DNA of 64,000 bases, taken from NCBI RefSeq assembly GCF_043555865.1, contig NZ_JBIGHY010000010.1, positions 1 through 64,000 on the forward strand. The letters run 5' to 3'. The translations under genes and the position numbers were made by a program. A model generated the notes under the pieces. It had not been told where the DNA came from. It saw only the letters and a list, made by a program, of their open reading frames with translations, and did no database searches. The stretch's first letter is position 1, and every line of letters starts with the position of its first letter. This stretch comes from Pelomonas dachongensis. Its GTDB lineage: Bacteria > Pseudomonadota > Gammaproteobacteria > Burkholderiales > Burkholderiaceae_C. Shown here one piece after another: positions 27,547 through 36,936 of this stretch.

Positions 27547-28752
27547 TTACCAGCTGACCTCGCGGTCCGGCGTCGCGCCGATCTTGTGGATGGACAGGTC
27601 GGCGCCCTCGAACTCCTGCTCGGCGTCCAGACGCAGACCCACGAACTGGCGGAGCAGGCCGTAGACGACGAAGCCGCCGGCCAGCGCCCACGTCACACCG
27701 GCGACGGTGCCAATCAACTGCGCGCCGAAGGACACGCCACCCAGCCCGCCCAGCGCACGCTGGCCGAAGATGCCGCAGGCGATACCGCCCCAGGCACCAC
27801 ACAGGCCATGCAGCGGCCATACGCCCAGCACGTCGTCGATCTTCCAGCGGTTCTGCGTCAGCGTGAAGAACTGAACGAACAACCAGCCGGCCACACCGCC
27901 GGTCACCAGCGCGCCCAGCGGATGCATGACGTCGGAGCCCGCGCACACCGCCACCAGCCCGGCCAACGGGCCGTTGTGGGCGAAGCCGGGGTCGTTGCGA
28001 CCCAGCAGCACGGCCACCAGCGTGCCACCGGCCATCGCCATCAGCGAGTTCACGGCGACCAGGCCGGAGATCTTTTCCAGCGTCTGCGCGCTCATCACGT
28101 TGAAGCCGAACCATCCCACCGTCAGCACCCAGGCACCCAGGGCCAGGAAAGGGATGCTGGACGGCGGATGGGCGCTCATCGCACCGTCCTTGCGGTAGCG
28201 GTTCAAACGCGGGCCCAGCAGCAGCACGGCGGCCAGGGCAATCCAGCCACCCACGGCATGCACGACGACGCTGCCGGCGAAGTCATGGAACTCGGCACCC
28301 GTGGTCGCCTTCAACCAGGCCTGAATGCCAAACGCCTGGTTCCAGGCGATCCCCTCGAAGAACGGGTAGACGAAACCGACAATGACCGCCGTGGCCATCA
28401 GTTGCGGGCCGAAGCGCGCCCGCTCTGCGATCCCGCCCGACACGATGGCCGGAATGGCCGCCGCGAAGGTCAGCAGGAAGAAGAACTTGACGAGGTCATA
28501 GCCGTTCTTCTGAGCGAGCTGCTCAGCGCCGATGAAGAAGTGCGTGCCGTAGGCGACGAGATAGCCGACGAGGAAGTAGGCCAGCGTGGACACGGCGAAG
28601 TCCACGAGGATCTTGACCAGGGCATTGACCTGGTTCTTCTTGCGCACCGTGCCCAGTTCCAGGAACGCGAACCCCGCGTGCATGGCCAGCACCATGATGG
28701 CGCCCAGCAGGATGAAGAGCGCGTCCGCGCCCTGCTTGATCGATGACTCCAA
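27547..28752 (-). CDS. amt: Ammonium transporter (Amt family)
   Basis: A 401-residue inner-membrane ammonium channel with 11 hydrophobic segments. Family motifs include FAFLELGTVRKKN after TM1, the pore region DFAGSVVVHAVGG with its His, and HNGPLAGLVAVCAGSD. The start is a TTG at 28752 with GGAG six bases upstream; this gives mature-like ESSIKQGADALF at the N-terminus, and no better ATG is near. No glnK gene is next to it. A sigma-54 promoter candidate lies at 28822-28836, consistent with nitrogen control. Confidence 0.93.
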   Translation of the reverse strand: MESSIKQGADALFILLGAIMVLAMHAGFAFLELGTVRKKNQVNALVKILVDFAVSTLAYFLVGYLVAYGTHFFIGAEQLAQKNGYDLVKFFFLLTFAAAIPAIVSGGIAERARFGPQLMATAVIVGFVYPFFEGIAWNQAFGIQAWLKATTGAEFHDFAGSVVVHAVGGWIALAAVLLLGPRLNRYRKDGAMSAHPPSSIPFLALGAWVLTVGWFGFNVMSAQTLEKISGLVAVNSLMAMAGGTLVAVLLGRNDPGFAHNGPLAGLVAVCAGSDVMHPLGALVTGGVAGWLFVQFFTLTQNRWKIDDVLGVWPLHGLCGAWGGIACGIFGQRALGGLGGVSFGAQLIGTVAGVTWALAGGFVVYGLLRQFVGLRLDAEQEFEGADLSIHKIGATPDREVSW

Positions 28753-28821
28753 CGCTGTCTCCGGTCGCCGGCTCCAGGCTTGGGCACCACGCACCAAGTC
28801 GAGCCGGATCGCACCGAAATT

Positions 28822-28836
28822 GCAAATTCAATGCCC
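28822..28836 (-). promoter_or_regulatory. Candidate sigma-54 promoter of amt
   Basis: The minus strand reads GGGCAT-N5-TTGC, close to TGGCAC-N5-TTGC, with the key GG and GC ten bases apart. A start of transcription near 28810 would leave a leader of about 58 bases before the amt TTG. An imperfect palindrome (CGCATCAAAAGC / GCTTTTGGTGCG, about 28865-28901) upstream could bind the enhancer protein NtrC, but does not match its spacing well. Confidence 0.5.
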
Positions 28837-28904
28837 GGTTTGGAGGCGCGGCACACAGGGCAACGCGCATCAAAAGCAGATTGCACATCCGCTTTTGGTG
28901 CGTT

Positions 28905-29252
28905 TCACGCACTCTTTTCGAACTCTTCCGCACTGAATCCGAGCGTCAGCCGTCCATCCGCCCAGCGCACGACGGGGCGCTTGATGACGCTGGGCTCGCG
29001 CAGCATCAGCGCCGTCGCGCTGGCGTCATCGACGACGGCCGCCCGGGTGGCTTCGTCCAGCTTGCGCCAGGTCGTGCCGGCGCGGTTGACCAGCTTGTCG
29101 CGGCCGAAGGCCTGCAGCCAGGCCGGCAATTCGGCGGCCGGCACGCCCTGCTTCTTGAAGTCGTGGAACGCGACTTCCATGCCCTGATGGGCCAGCCAGG
29201 CGCGGGCCTTCTTGACGGTGTCGCAGTTGGGGATGCCATAGACGGTGATCAT
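28905..29252 (-). CDS. ArsC/Spx-family protein (YffB-like)
   Basis: A 115-residue thioredoxin-fold protein. MITVYGIPNCDTVKKARAWL shows the single N-terminal Cys (Cys10) of YffB/ArsC-like proteins; FHDFKKQG and the C-terminal SVIKRPVV are conserved in the family. Related proteins are glutathione-dependent reductases or Spx-type regulators; true arsenate reductase activity is unlikely without an ars operon. Divergent from aat, with only 15 bases between the two start codons. Confidence 0.85.
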   Translation of the reverse strand: MITVYGIPNCDTVKKARAWLAHQGMEVAFHDFKKQGVPAAELPAWLQAFGRDKLVNRAGTTWRKLDEATRAAVVDDASATALMLREPSVIKRPVVRWADGRLTLGFSAEEFEKSA

Positions 29253-29267
29253 GAGCGGGACCGTACC

Positions 29268-30008
29268 ATGCCGACCATGATCGACTGGCTGGACGAAGTC
29301 TCTCTCGACTTTCCCCCGAGCTCACGCGCCCTCGGCCCGGAAACTGACGCGCCGGGGCTGCTCGCTGCCGGCGGCACGCTGACGCCGCAGCGCCTCGCCG
29401 CCGCCTATGCGCGCGGCATCTTTCCCTGGTACGGCCCGGGCCAGCCGCCACTGTGGTGGGCACCGGACCCGCGCATGGTGCTGCAGACCGCGAACTTCAA
29501 GCTGTCGCGCTCGCTGCGCAAGACCGTGCAGCGCTTTGCCACCACGCCCGGCTGCGAGATCCGCGTGGACTTCGACCGCGCCGCCGTGCTCGCCGCCTGC
29601 GCGAACGCGCCGCGCGAGGGACAGAGCGGCACCTGGATCGTGCCGGAGCTGCAGGCCGCCTACCTGGCCTGGCCAGCCATGCACAGTGTCGAGACCTGGA
29701 TGGACGGCGAGCTGGCGGGCGGGCTGTACGGCGTCAATCTGGGCCGCATGTTCTACGGCGAGTCGATGTTCATGCGCCGCACCGACGCGTCCAAGATCGC
29801 GCTCGCCGCGCTCGTCTGCCTGTGCCGCGGGTTCGGCATCCCGTGGATCGACTGCCAGCAGAACACGCGTCACCTGGCCTCGCTGGGGGCTTCCGAAATG
29901 CCCCGAAGCGTGTTCGAAGCCCACCTGGCGGCCCACACCGGCGAGCCGTCACCCGGGCCCTGGACCTATCATCCCGACTACTGGCAGCGCCTCCTCGACC
30001 CGACGTGA
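29268..30008 (+). CDS. aat: Leucyl/phenylalanyl-tRNA-protein transferase
   Basis: A 246-residue N-end-rule enzyme that adds Leu or Phe from aminoacyl-tRNA to proteins starting with Lys or Arg, marking them for ClpAP. It shows the family motifs FPPSSRAL, GLLAAGGTLTPQRLAAAYARG-type and FPWYGPGQPPLWWAPDPR regions, GGLYGVNLGRMFYGESMF, and DCQQNTRHLASLGA. Start taken at 29268; an ATG nine bases later is an alternative. Its stop overlaps the GTG start of bpt by four bases, so both branches of the N-end rule form one operon. Confidence 0.95.
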   Translation: MPTMIDWLDEVSLDFPPSSRALGPETDAPGLLAAGGTLTPQRLAAAYARGIFPWYGPGQPPLWWAPDPRMVLQTANFKLSRSLRKTVQRFATTPGCEIRVDFDRAAVLAACANAPREGQSGTWIVPELQAAYLAWPAMHSVETWMDGELAGGLYGVNLGRMFYGESMFMRRTDASKIALAALVCLCRGFGIPWIDCQQNTRHLASLGASEMPRSVFEAHLAAHTGEPSPGPWTYHPDYWQRLLDPT

Positions 30009-30790
30009 CCTACCCCAAAGAACTGCCGCTCGCGCAGATCCAGTTCTATGCCACGGCCGCCTACCCGTGCAGCTATGTCACGGGCCGACAGGCGCGGTCC
30101 CAGGTGGCCACGCCCAGCCACCTGATCCACGCCGACGCCTACTCCAACCTCGTCGCCGCGGGTTTCCGCCGCAGCGGGCTGTTCACCTATCGCCCCTACT
30201 GCGACCAGTGCCGCGCCTGCATCGCCCTGCGCATACCGGTGGCGCGGTTCGAAGCCACGCGCTCTCAGCGTCGCGCCTGGAAAGCGCACAAGAGCCTGCA
30301 GGCCAAGGTCATGCGGCTGGGCTACTCGCCCGAGCACTACGCGCTGTACCTGCGCTACCAGGCCGGCCGCCATTCGGGCGGCGGCATGGACCACGACAGC
30401 GTTGACCAGTACACCCAGTTCCTGCTGCAAAGCCGCATCAACAGCCGCCTGGTGGAGTTCCGCGAACCGCTGCCCGACGGCCAAGAAGGACTCGGGGCCC
30501 TGCGCATGGTGTCGATCCTCGACATCCTCAACGACGGGCTGTCGGCGGTGTACACCTTCTACGACCCGGACGTCGAAGCCAGTTTCGGCACCTACGGCGT
30601 GCTGTGGCAGATCCAGCAGGCGCGCGACCTGAAGCTGCAGCACGTCTACCTGGGCTACTGGATCGCCGAGAGCCCCAAGATGGCCTACAAGGCGGGGTTC
30701 AGGCCGCATCAGATCCTGCGGGACGGTGAATGGAAAGACGCCGCCCAGCAGCCGTTGCCATCGCAGCGGGACATGCAGCCTGTCCGATAA
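30005..30790 (+). CDS. bpt: Bpt, leucyltransferase (ATE-like)
   Basis: A 261-residue member of the bacterial ATE/Bpt family, which transfers Leu to N-terminal Asp or Glu and so extends the N-end rule. The N-terminal half has the Cys set YPCSY and YCDQCRACIALRIPV; the C-terminal half contains SAVYTFYDPD, FGTYGVLWQI and YLGYWIAESPKMAYK, typical of the family. The GTG start at 30005 overlaps the aat stop (GTGA). Location is cytoplasmic. Confidence 0.95.
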   Translation: MTYPKELPLAQIQFYATAAYPCSYVTGRQARSQVATPSHLIHADAYSNLVAAGFRRSGLFTYRPYCDQCRACIALRIPVARFEATRSQRRAWKAHKSLQAKVMRLGYSPEHYALYLRYQAGRHSGGGMDHDSVDQYTQFLLQSRINSRLVEFREPLPDGQEGLGALRMVSILDILNDGLSAVYTFYDPDVEASFGTYGVLWQIQQARDLKLQHVYLGYWIAESPKMAYKAGFRPHQILRDGEWKDAAQQPLPSQRDMQPVR

Positions 30791-30919
30791 GATCCGCCCC
30801 CGCACACGCGGGCTCCACCCCAGCAGGCGAAGTCGAACACGCGGATGCTGCGAGGCAACGCCCTGCGGTTGGCCCTCTCTCTCTAGATCCAGTCCGAGCT
30901 GGTCCGGACCCACTTCACG

Positions 30920-32371
30920 ATGAGCACTCGACTGGCGCTGCTGTTCTCGTTCCTCGATCGCTACAGCGGCCTCGTACTGGCAGTCGCCTCATCGATGATC
31001 ATCGCCCGGCTGCTCACGCCGGCTGACATCGGTGTCTTCTCGGTGGCCTCGGCGCTTCTGCTTATGGCCAATGCCGTGCGCGACATGGGAGCGGGCCAAT
31101 ATCTGGTGCAGACCAAACAGCTGGGGGACGAGCAGATCAAGGCTGTGTGGACGCTGCAGACGGGCATGGGTCTGGCCCTGGGCCTGCTGGTGGCTGCGCT
31201 GGCGGTGCCGGCAGCGCATTTTTATTCGGAACCACGGATGACGCCGGTGATGCTGGTGATGGCGGTCAGCTTCGTGGTCAACCCGGTGGGCGCGATCACC
31301 TACGCCATGCTGATGCGCCACATGCGCTTCCAGCACGTCGCCATCATGCGCTTCAGCGCCAGCCTGGTGGGCGCTGTGGTCGCGGTAGCCACCGCCTACC
31401 AGGGCCACGGCCCGCTGAGCCTCGCGCTGGGCGCGTTGGCCAGCACGGTGACCAACGCCGTGGCGTCGCAGTTCTTCCGCGCACGCGAAACGCCATGGGG
31501 GTTTTCCGTTGCCAGACTGCCGGAGGTCCTCAGCTTCGGCGGTCGCATCGCGGGCACGCAGGTGGTCAACAGCGTGCTCATGGCCACGCCTGACTTCGTG
31601 CTGGGCAAGCTCCAGTCTGTCCACGCGGCAGGCATGTACTCGCGCAGCAACGGTCTGGTGAGCATGTTCAACCGACTGGTCACCGACGCGGTTTTCAACG
31701 TGGCCGTTGCGCTGTTCTCGGAACAGAACCGCAGCGGCAAACCGGTGAAGGCGGGCATGCTCCGCGCCCTCAGCTACGTGACAGTGCTCAACTGGGTGTT
31801 CGCGGTCAATCTGATCTGCCTGGCGCATCCAGTCACCGTGGCTCTGTACGGCCATCAATGGGACGAGTCGGTTGCGCTTACCCGGCTGCTTGCCGTGGCT
31901 GGCGCCTTGGTCGCCCCTGTGCCCATTTGCATCGCTATCACTACGGCACTCGGGCGGGCGGACCAGATCTTTAGGATCTCGCTATTGCTGGGTGTTCTCA
32001 CCGCGATGGCCACGCTGGCCGGCGCCAGCCTGGGGCTGCTGCCCATGGGACTGGCGATCTGCGCGGCCTCCGGCGTTGCGTGCGTGGTCTGGTTGTGGTT
32101 GACCAGCAGCCTGGTCGGCTGCGGCTTGAAGCCAATGCTGCACACGCTGGCTCGCAGCGCGCTGGTCGCTGGTTTGTGCGCCACGCTGCCCGCCGTTCTG
32201 GTGCTCACCCTCGGCGCCCAACCTGCCTCACCGTGGATCGTTTTGCTGATTGCGACGTTCGGCGGGCTGGCCTTGCTGCTGGTCGCCTTGGTGTTGACAC
32301 GGCATCCGCTGGCGCACGAAATCCTTCCCCTGCTTCATCGCGCCCAACGGCGTGCCTTGCCCTGGCGATGA
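30920..32371 (+). CDS. Wzx-type polysaccharide flippase
   Basis: A 483-residue integral membrane protein of the MVF/MATE-like flippase group (RfbX/Wzx), with about 14 hydrophobic helices spread over the whole length. It starts LALLFSFLDRYSGLVLAVAS and has IARLLTPADIGVFSVASAL, the usual first-helix pattern in polysaccharide flippases. It probably moves lipid-linked repeat units across the inner membrane and is the first gene of the surface polysaccharide locus. A glycosyltransferase follows after a short questionable frame. Confidence 0.87.
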   Translation: MSTRLALLFSFLDRYSGLVLAVASSMIIARLLTPADIGVFSVASALLLMANAVRDMGAGQYLVQTKQLGDEQIKAVWTLQTGMGLALGLLVAALAVPAAHFYSEPRMTPVMLVMAVSFVVNPVGAITYAMLMRHMRFQHVAIMRFSASLVGAVVAVATAYQGHGPLSLALGALASTVTNAVASQFFRARETPWGFSVARLPEVLSFGGRIAGTQVVNSVLMATPDFVLGKLQSVHAAGMYSRSNGLVSMFNRLVTDAVFNVAVALFSEQNRSGKPVKAGMLRALSYVTVLNWVFAVNLICLAHPVTVALYGHQWDESVALTRLLAVAGALVAPVPICIAITTALGRADQIFRISLLLGVLTAMATLAGASLGLLPMGLAICAASGVACVVWLWLTSSLVGCGLKPMLHTLARSALVAGLCATLPAVLVLTLGAQPASPWIVLLIATFGGLALLLVALVLTRHPLAHEILPLLHRAQRRALPWR

Positions 32372-32589
32372 CCGCTTCCGACCTTCTTCCGCTCTGTTAC
32401 ATCGGTCTCGTCTGTGACCACAGCGATTGGCATCTGGAACAAACTACTCCGTCGGGGCGGGATCAGCCTCAAGCTCGGTTCGTTCTGAGCAATGTCAGTG
32501 CTGTCTTGTGGCAGCCCCGTCGCATAACCCACGAAGAAGTCAAGGTCGTCAGTACTAGTGCTCAAACTGCACGTCTCGCACGCAACTGA
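32368..32589 (+). CDS. Questionable 73-residue frame
   Basis: An ATG at 32368 overlaps the flippase stop by four bases and opens a 73-codon frame that ends nine bases before the glycosyltransferase. The position is what a coupled gene would have. However the peptide (SDLLPLCYIGLVCDHSDWHL at its start) matches nothing I know, lacks a membrane or signal segment, and the DNA is lower in GC at third positions than neighbours. It may be a remnant of a lost gene. Confidence 0.25.
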   Translation: MTASDLLPLCYIGLVCDHSDWHLEQTTPSGRDQPQARFVLSNVSAVLWQPRRITHEEVKVVSTSAQTARLARN

Positions 32590-32598
32590 CGCAGGCAA

Positions 32599-33750
32599 AT
32601 GTCACAACCAACCTATCTACTTGTGGTGCCCTGGGCACTACACCACGTTGGCGGTGTAAATCAGGTGGTGTTGAACTTGGCGCGTTCCGCCCTACGCGAC
32701 GGACGTTTTCGCCCGTTGATTCTCATTGCTGACTGGAACGCCCGCGAGCCGATTTTTGAAGAATTCCAGGGCATTTCGACCGTACGCTGGCGCATACCCG
32801 GTTGGACGCCCCGCGGCGTTGCGCGCGCCATGTTCGACCGTTGGATCTCAAGGCCGCGGTTCAACCGGCGGTTCGCCGCGTTCTGCGTTGCGCGCCAGGT
32901 GGAGTTGGTCAACTGCCACTACCTCAGCGATTCAACGCACGGAATCGCGGGCGCGCTTGCTGCACAAGCGCGACATATCCCCCTTGTCATCTCCGTGCAT
33001 GGCACTGACATCACAACTGCAAAGAATGACGCGTCACGCCTTCGCGAACATCGCGCGCTGCTGGAGCAATGCACGGCAGCGGTCGCACCGTCTCATAACC
33101 TCGCCGAGCGCTGCCACCAGGTACTTGGTCTCTCGCGCCGACCAGAGGTGATTCACAACGGCGTAGACACCGAACAGCTGTTGCGCCCACCGCCGAAACC
33201 CATCCCGCCCGCACCGGTGGTGCTCAGCATTGGGAAGTTTGAGCGCCAGAAAGGGCAAGATGTGCTGCTGCAAGCATTTGCAGCGTTGGCAACAGAGTTC
33301 CCGGAAATGCAGCTGTGGCTCGTGGGAGCGAATGCTGCGGCGTTACAAGGCCTGAGGTCTGTCGCCGCCGGGTCTACTTTCGCCAATCGCGTTCACTTCC
33401 ACATCGACGTGCCTCACGCCGAGATTCCCGCGCTTTTTAGGGCTGCCCGACTGTTCGTGCTGCCAAGTCGTCAAGAGGCCTTCGGCATTGTGCTGCTGGA
33501 AGCAGGTTGTCTGGGCGTACCCGTCATTGCCACGCATGTCGGCGGCGTTCCGGAGATCATCACGGATGGAGAGACCGGTCTACTTGTGCCGCCGGACGAT
33601 CTGGAAGCGCTGGCAGAAGCGATACGGCAGGTCCTGCGGCATCCCGCCGAAGCCCAAGCGCGCGCCGCACGTCTGGCGGCGAGGGTTCAACAGCAGTTCT
33701 CGTGGAGGCAGGCCTTCGCCCGCTACATTGCCTTCATTCAAGCACATTGA
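32599..33750 (+). CDS. Glycosyltransferase family 4
   Basis: A 383-residue GT-B-fold sugar transferase, cytoplasmic and probably membrane-associated. The N-terminal domain has a Gly/Val turn (HVGGVNQVVLNLARSAL). The C-terminal donor-binding domain shows VLSIGKFERQKGQDVLLQAF, then LFVLPSRQEAFGIVLLEAGC with the E-x7-E motif and VIATHVGGVPEII. It would add a sugar to the lipid-linked repeat unit moved by the flippase. It converges with the PLP decarboxylase gene, stops four bases apart. Confidence 0.9.
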   Translation: MSQPTYLLVVPWALHHVGGVNQVVLNLARSALRDGRFRPLILIADWNAREPIFEEFQGISTVRWRIPGWTPRGVARAMFDRWISRPRFNRRFAAFCVARQVELVNCHYLSDSTHGIAGALAAQARHIPLVISVHGTDITTAKNDASRLREHRALLEQCTAAVAPSHNLAERCHQVLGLSRRPEVIHNGVDTEQLLRPPPKPIPPAPVVLSIGKFERQKGQDVLLQAFAALATEFPEMQLWLVGANAAALQGLRSVAAGSTFANRVHFHIDVPHAEIPALFRAARLFVLPSRQEAFGIVLLEAGCLGVPVIATHVGGVPEIITDGETGLLVPPDDLEALAEAIRQVLRHPAEAQARAARLAARVQQQFSWRQAFARYIAFIQAH

Positions 33751-33754
33751 GGCA

Positions 33755-35017
33755 TCAGACGATCACTTCCGCCGCACTGGGATGCCCCAGAAAACCCTCA
33801 GGGCTGGCACTGCGCCCATAGGCGCCGCTCTGGTAGACCACCGTCAGATCGCCAACGTCTCCTCGGGCCATCTCCATGCGGTCGGCCAGCAGGTCCAGCG
33901 GCGTGCACAGCGGCCCGACGATGCTGGCGGGCTCTGTCGCCGTCTCATTGCGACCTTGCGGCTCGACGGACGCCGGATAGTTCTTGCGCACCACCTGGCC
34001 AAAATTGCCCGACGCCGACAGATGGTGGTGCAGGCCGCCGTCCGCCACCAGGAAGACCTGGCCGCGCGAGATCTTGCGGTCCACGACGCGGCTGACGTAG
34101 ACACCCGCCTCGCCGACAAAGTAACGGCCCAGTTCGATGACCAGCTTGGCCTGCGCCAAGTCGGCCCGGGCCCGCTGCTGCAGCGCGGCCAAGTTGTCGC
34201 TGATCGACGCCAGGTTCAGCCGTGTTTCTCCCGGGAAGTACGGGATGCCAAAACCCCCGCCCAGGTTCAGGAACTTGACGGGCGCTGGCGCCGAGTCGGC
34301 CAGACGCAGCGCCAGCTCGTAGCTCTTCTGCTGCGCCTCGCAGATGGCCTCGGCTTTCAGGTTCTGCGAGCCGGCGAACAGGTGGAAGCCCTCGAAGGCC
34401 AGCCCATCACCCGCCAGCGCGCCGACTTGGGTCAGCACCTCGGGCACCGCCTCGGCATCGATGCCGAACTGCTTGGGCCCGCCGCTCATGCGCATGCCCG
34501 AGCCCTTCAGCTCGAAGTCGGGGTTCACGCGCAGCGCCACGCGGGCAGGCAGGCCCAGGCGCTGCGACGCCGCCGCCAGCACCTTCAGCTCACGCGCCGT
34601 CTCGACGTTGACGAGCACACCGGCCGCCACAGCCTGGCCCAATTCGATGTCGCGCTTGCCAGGGCCGGCGAAGCTGATCTCGTGCGGATCGGCGCCGGCG
34701 TTCAGCGCCACCTGCAGCTCACCGGCCGACGCCACGTCGATGCCGTCCACCAGCCCTGCCATCCACTGCACCAGCGCCGGCATCGGGTTGGCCTTCATCG
34801 CGTAGTGCAGCTCGATGCCCTGAGGCAGCGCCGCGCGCAGTTCGGCCACGCGCGCCGTCAGCAGGCCACGGTCATAGGCATAGAACGGCGTCTGGCCCAC
34901 GCGCTCCGCCAGCACGGACAGGCGCTGGCCGCCGACCAGCAGCTCGCCGTTGGCGTCGCGAGGAAACAGCACGGGCGCGTGTTCGAGGGTACGCTTGGGG
35001 ACAATGGGTTCGCTCAT
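33755..35017 (-). CDS. PLP-dependent decarboxylase, exosortase A system
   Basis: A 420-residue fold-type III (alanine racemase/ornithine decarboxylase-like) enzyme of the exosortase-A-associated group (TIGR03099). Lys75 in HYAMKANPMP binds PLP; GGGFGIPYF and the C-terminal GPLCTPLD cysteine motif are present. It resembles diaminopimelate decarboxylase but is not in a lysine context. Its ATG at 35017 overlaps the acyl-CoA ligase stop by four bases. The two, with the ACP and hydrolases 5 kb away, recur together in XrtA loci and are thought to make or attach a small amino-acid-derived group; the product is not known. Confidence 0.88.
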   Translation of the reverse strand: MSEPIVPKRTLEHAPVLFPRDANGELLVGGQRLSVLAERVGQTPFYAYDRGLLTARVAELRAALPQGIELHYAMKANPMPALVQWMAGLVDGIDVASAGELQVALNAGADPHEISFAGPGKRDIELGQAVAAGVLVNVETARELKVLAAASQRLGLPARVALRVNPDFELKGSGMRMSGGPKQFGIDAEAVPEVLTQVGALAGDGLAFEGFHLFAGSQNLKAEAICEAQQKSYELALRLADSAPAPVKFLNLGGGFGIPYFPGETRLNLASISDNLAALQQRARADLAQAKLVIELGRYFVGEAGVYVSRVVDRKISRGQVFLVADGGLHHHLSASGNFGQVVRKNYPASVEPQGRNETATEPASIVGPLCTPLDLLADRMEMARGDVGDLTVVYQSGAYGRSASPEGFLGHPSAAEVIV

Positions 35018-36612
35018 GCGGCGTTGCGTTCCAGCCAGTCGGTGGACAAGGTCTTGCGGTCGATCTTGCCGTTCGGGTTGCGCGGCAGCGGGCCGGTCCG
35101 TGGATCGATGCCATGCGGCACCATGTACGCCGGCATGCGCGCTTTGCAGGCAGCGGTCAGCGCGGCCAGGTCCAGCTCGGCAGCGCCCTCCGGCGGCGTG
35201 GCGATGACCTGGATGGCCTGCCCCAAAGTGTCGTGATGGACGCCGAAGGCCACGCACTCGCCGACGAGACCGGTCGCGTACAGCACCTCCTCGACCTCGG
35301 TGGGACTGACGCGGTACCCAGACGTCTTCATCATCTCGTCGCGCCGGCCGACGAAGTACAGGAAGCCTTCGGCGTCGCGTCGCACCGTGTCGCCGGAGAA
35401 CACGGCGTACTCGGGCAGCTGCAGCCCGCTCTCGCGGCCGCCCACGACCGAGCCCACAACAGGCAGCGGCTTGTAGCGCTCCGCCGTCTTCTCGGCGTCG
35501 TTCCAGTAGCCCAGGCCGACCAGCGCACCACGGTGCACCAGCTCGCCTGGCTCGTCAGGCGCGCACTCGCTGCCGTCCTCGCGCAACACCAGGATCTCGG
35601 CGTTCGGAATCGCCTTGCCGATGGAGTCCGGCCGGCGGTCCACCTCTTCAGGCGGCAGGTAAGTCGAGCGGAAGGCCTCGGTCAAGCCGTACATCAGGAA
35701 CGGCTTCGCTGACGGCGCCTTGGCACGCAGCAGGTCCAGCGTCGCCCGCGGCATGCGCCCGCCGGTGTTGGCGAAGTAGCGCAGGTGGGTGTCGATGGCC
35801 GTCGGCCACTCCAGCTGCGTCAGCTGGATGTAAAGCGGCGGCACGGCGGTCAGGCCGGTGACCTTCTCGCGTTCCATGGCCTTCAGCACGTCCTTGGGCA
35901 TCAGGTAATTCAGCAGCACGACGCGCGCGCCGCTGTGGAAGCCCGTCGTCAGCTGGCTGAAACCGGCATCGAACGACAGCGGCAGCGCGGCCAGCAGCGT
36001 GTCGCTGGCGCGGTTCCGCAGGTAGCTGGCCACGCTCTTGCCGCCAGCCACCATGTTGCGGTGCGACAGCACGACGCCCTTGGGCCGGCCGGTGGAGCCG
36101 GACGTGTAGAGGATGGCCGTCATGTCGGAGTCGATGACGCGGTGGCCGGCGCGGACGGGTGATGCCAGCAACTGCGCCCAGTCGTGCAAAGGAACCGGCG
36201 CCGAGCCGGCACCCCTGGTCAGCACCACGTGGCGCAGCGAGGGGCATTGCGTCAGCACGTCGCCCAACTGGGCCAGCCGCTCGGTCGAAGTGACCAGCAC
36301 GCGCACATCGCAGTCACGCAGGATGAAGCCCACCTGGTCGGGCTTCAGAAGCGGGTTCAGCGGCACGAACACGCCGCCCGCCGCCGGTGCGCCAAAGCTG
36401 GCGACGACGGTCTCGAAGCGCTTCTCTAGGTAGATGCCCACGCGCTCACCGCGGGCCAGGCCAAGCGCCATCAAGCCGCTGGCGAAGGCGCGCACGGCGG
36501 CGTCCAGTTCGCCGTAACTCAGCGTCGTCCCGCCATAGGTCAGGGCCGGGGCCTCGGGCGTGCGCTCGGCGGCAACGGCCACCAACTCGTTCAGCAACAG
36601 TGATTCAGGCAT
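35014..36612 (-). CDS. Acyl-CoA ligase, exosortase A system-associated
   Basis: A 532-residue adenylate-forming enzyme (TIGR03098 type). The AMP-binding P-loop ILYTSGSTGRPKG is at about 167-179; later come LMYGLTEAFRSTYLPPEE, the hinge with SGDTVRRDAEGFLYFVGR, and the C-terminal catalytic Lys in NPNGKIDRKTL. It probably activates an acid or amino acid and loads it on the ACP encoded at 40451. Start at the ATG at 36612; the frame further upstream is not protein-like. First gene of a two-gene operon with the decarboxylase. Confidence 0.88.
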   Translation of the reverse strand: MPESLLLNELVAVAAERTPEAPALTYGGTTLSYGELDAAVRAFASGLMALGLARGERVGIYLEKRFETVVASFGAPAAGGVFVPLNPLLKPDQVGFILRDCDVRVLVTSTERLAQLGDVLTQCPSLRHVVLTRGAGSAPVPLHDWAQLLASPVRAGHRVIDSDMTAILYTSGSTGRPKGVVLSHRNMVAGGKSVASYLRNRASDTLLAALPLSFDAGFSQLTTGFHSGARVVLLNYLMPKDVLKAMEREKVTGLTAVPPLYIQLTQLEWPTAIDTHLRYFANTGGRMPRATLDLLRAKAPSAKPFLMYGLTEAFRSTYLPPEEVDRRPDSIGKAIPNAEILVLREDGSECAPDEPGELVHRGALVGLGYWNDAEKTAERYKPLPVVGSVVGGRESGLQLPEYAVFSGDTVRRDAEGFLYFVGRRDEMMKTSGYRVSPTEVEEVLYATGLVGECVAFGVHHDTLGQAIQVIATPPEGAAELDLAALTAACKARMPAYMVPHGIDPRTGPLPRNPNGKIDRKTLSTDWLERNAA

Positions 36613-36936
36613 GGCAGGGAATGAGGAAGCCGAACGTTGGCAACGGACGCTTGAGACCAGGATGTTGCTGCGGCGTCTGCCTCTGCGCAGGCCATGCAAG
36701 CGAAGTCAAACTGCAAAAAATTATCGCACGCACTCTTTGTCCAGCCGGCTAGAGAAGCGCCGCGGCAAGAACCGCAAGCAAAGTTGGACAGCCGTTACCG
36801 GGAGTAAGGATTACAACGGACGTGACTCCACGCACGACACAGCCAAGAGGCTACGTAGACAGCCAGCCTTAAAGGCGACAATGCCCGCAGCTTAGATGGG
36901 CGTCAGTGCATGGCGTCTTAGGGCAGAGAGTAGCCA
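36613..36936. promoter_or_regulatory. Divergent promoter region of the EPS locus
   Basis: These 324 bases separate the minus-strand ligase operon from the plus-strand Tat lipoprotein gene. The middle part (36700-36860) is AT-richer than its surroundings, with AAAAAATTATCG near 36714, as expected for promoters. I could not define a -35/-10 or -24/-12 element with correct spacing for either gene. No small gene is seen. Confidence 0.4.

Noticed and set aside
28905..29252. Arsenate reductase as a specific function
   Set aside because: No ars regulator or efflux gene is close, and the sequence is nearer to YffB/Spx-like proteins.
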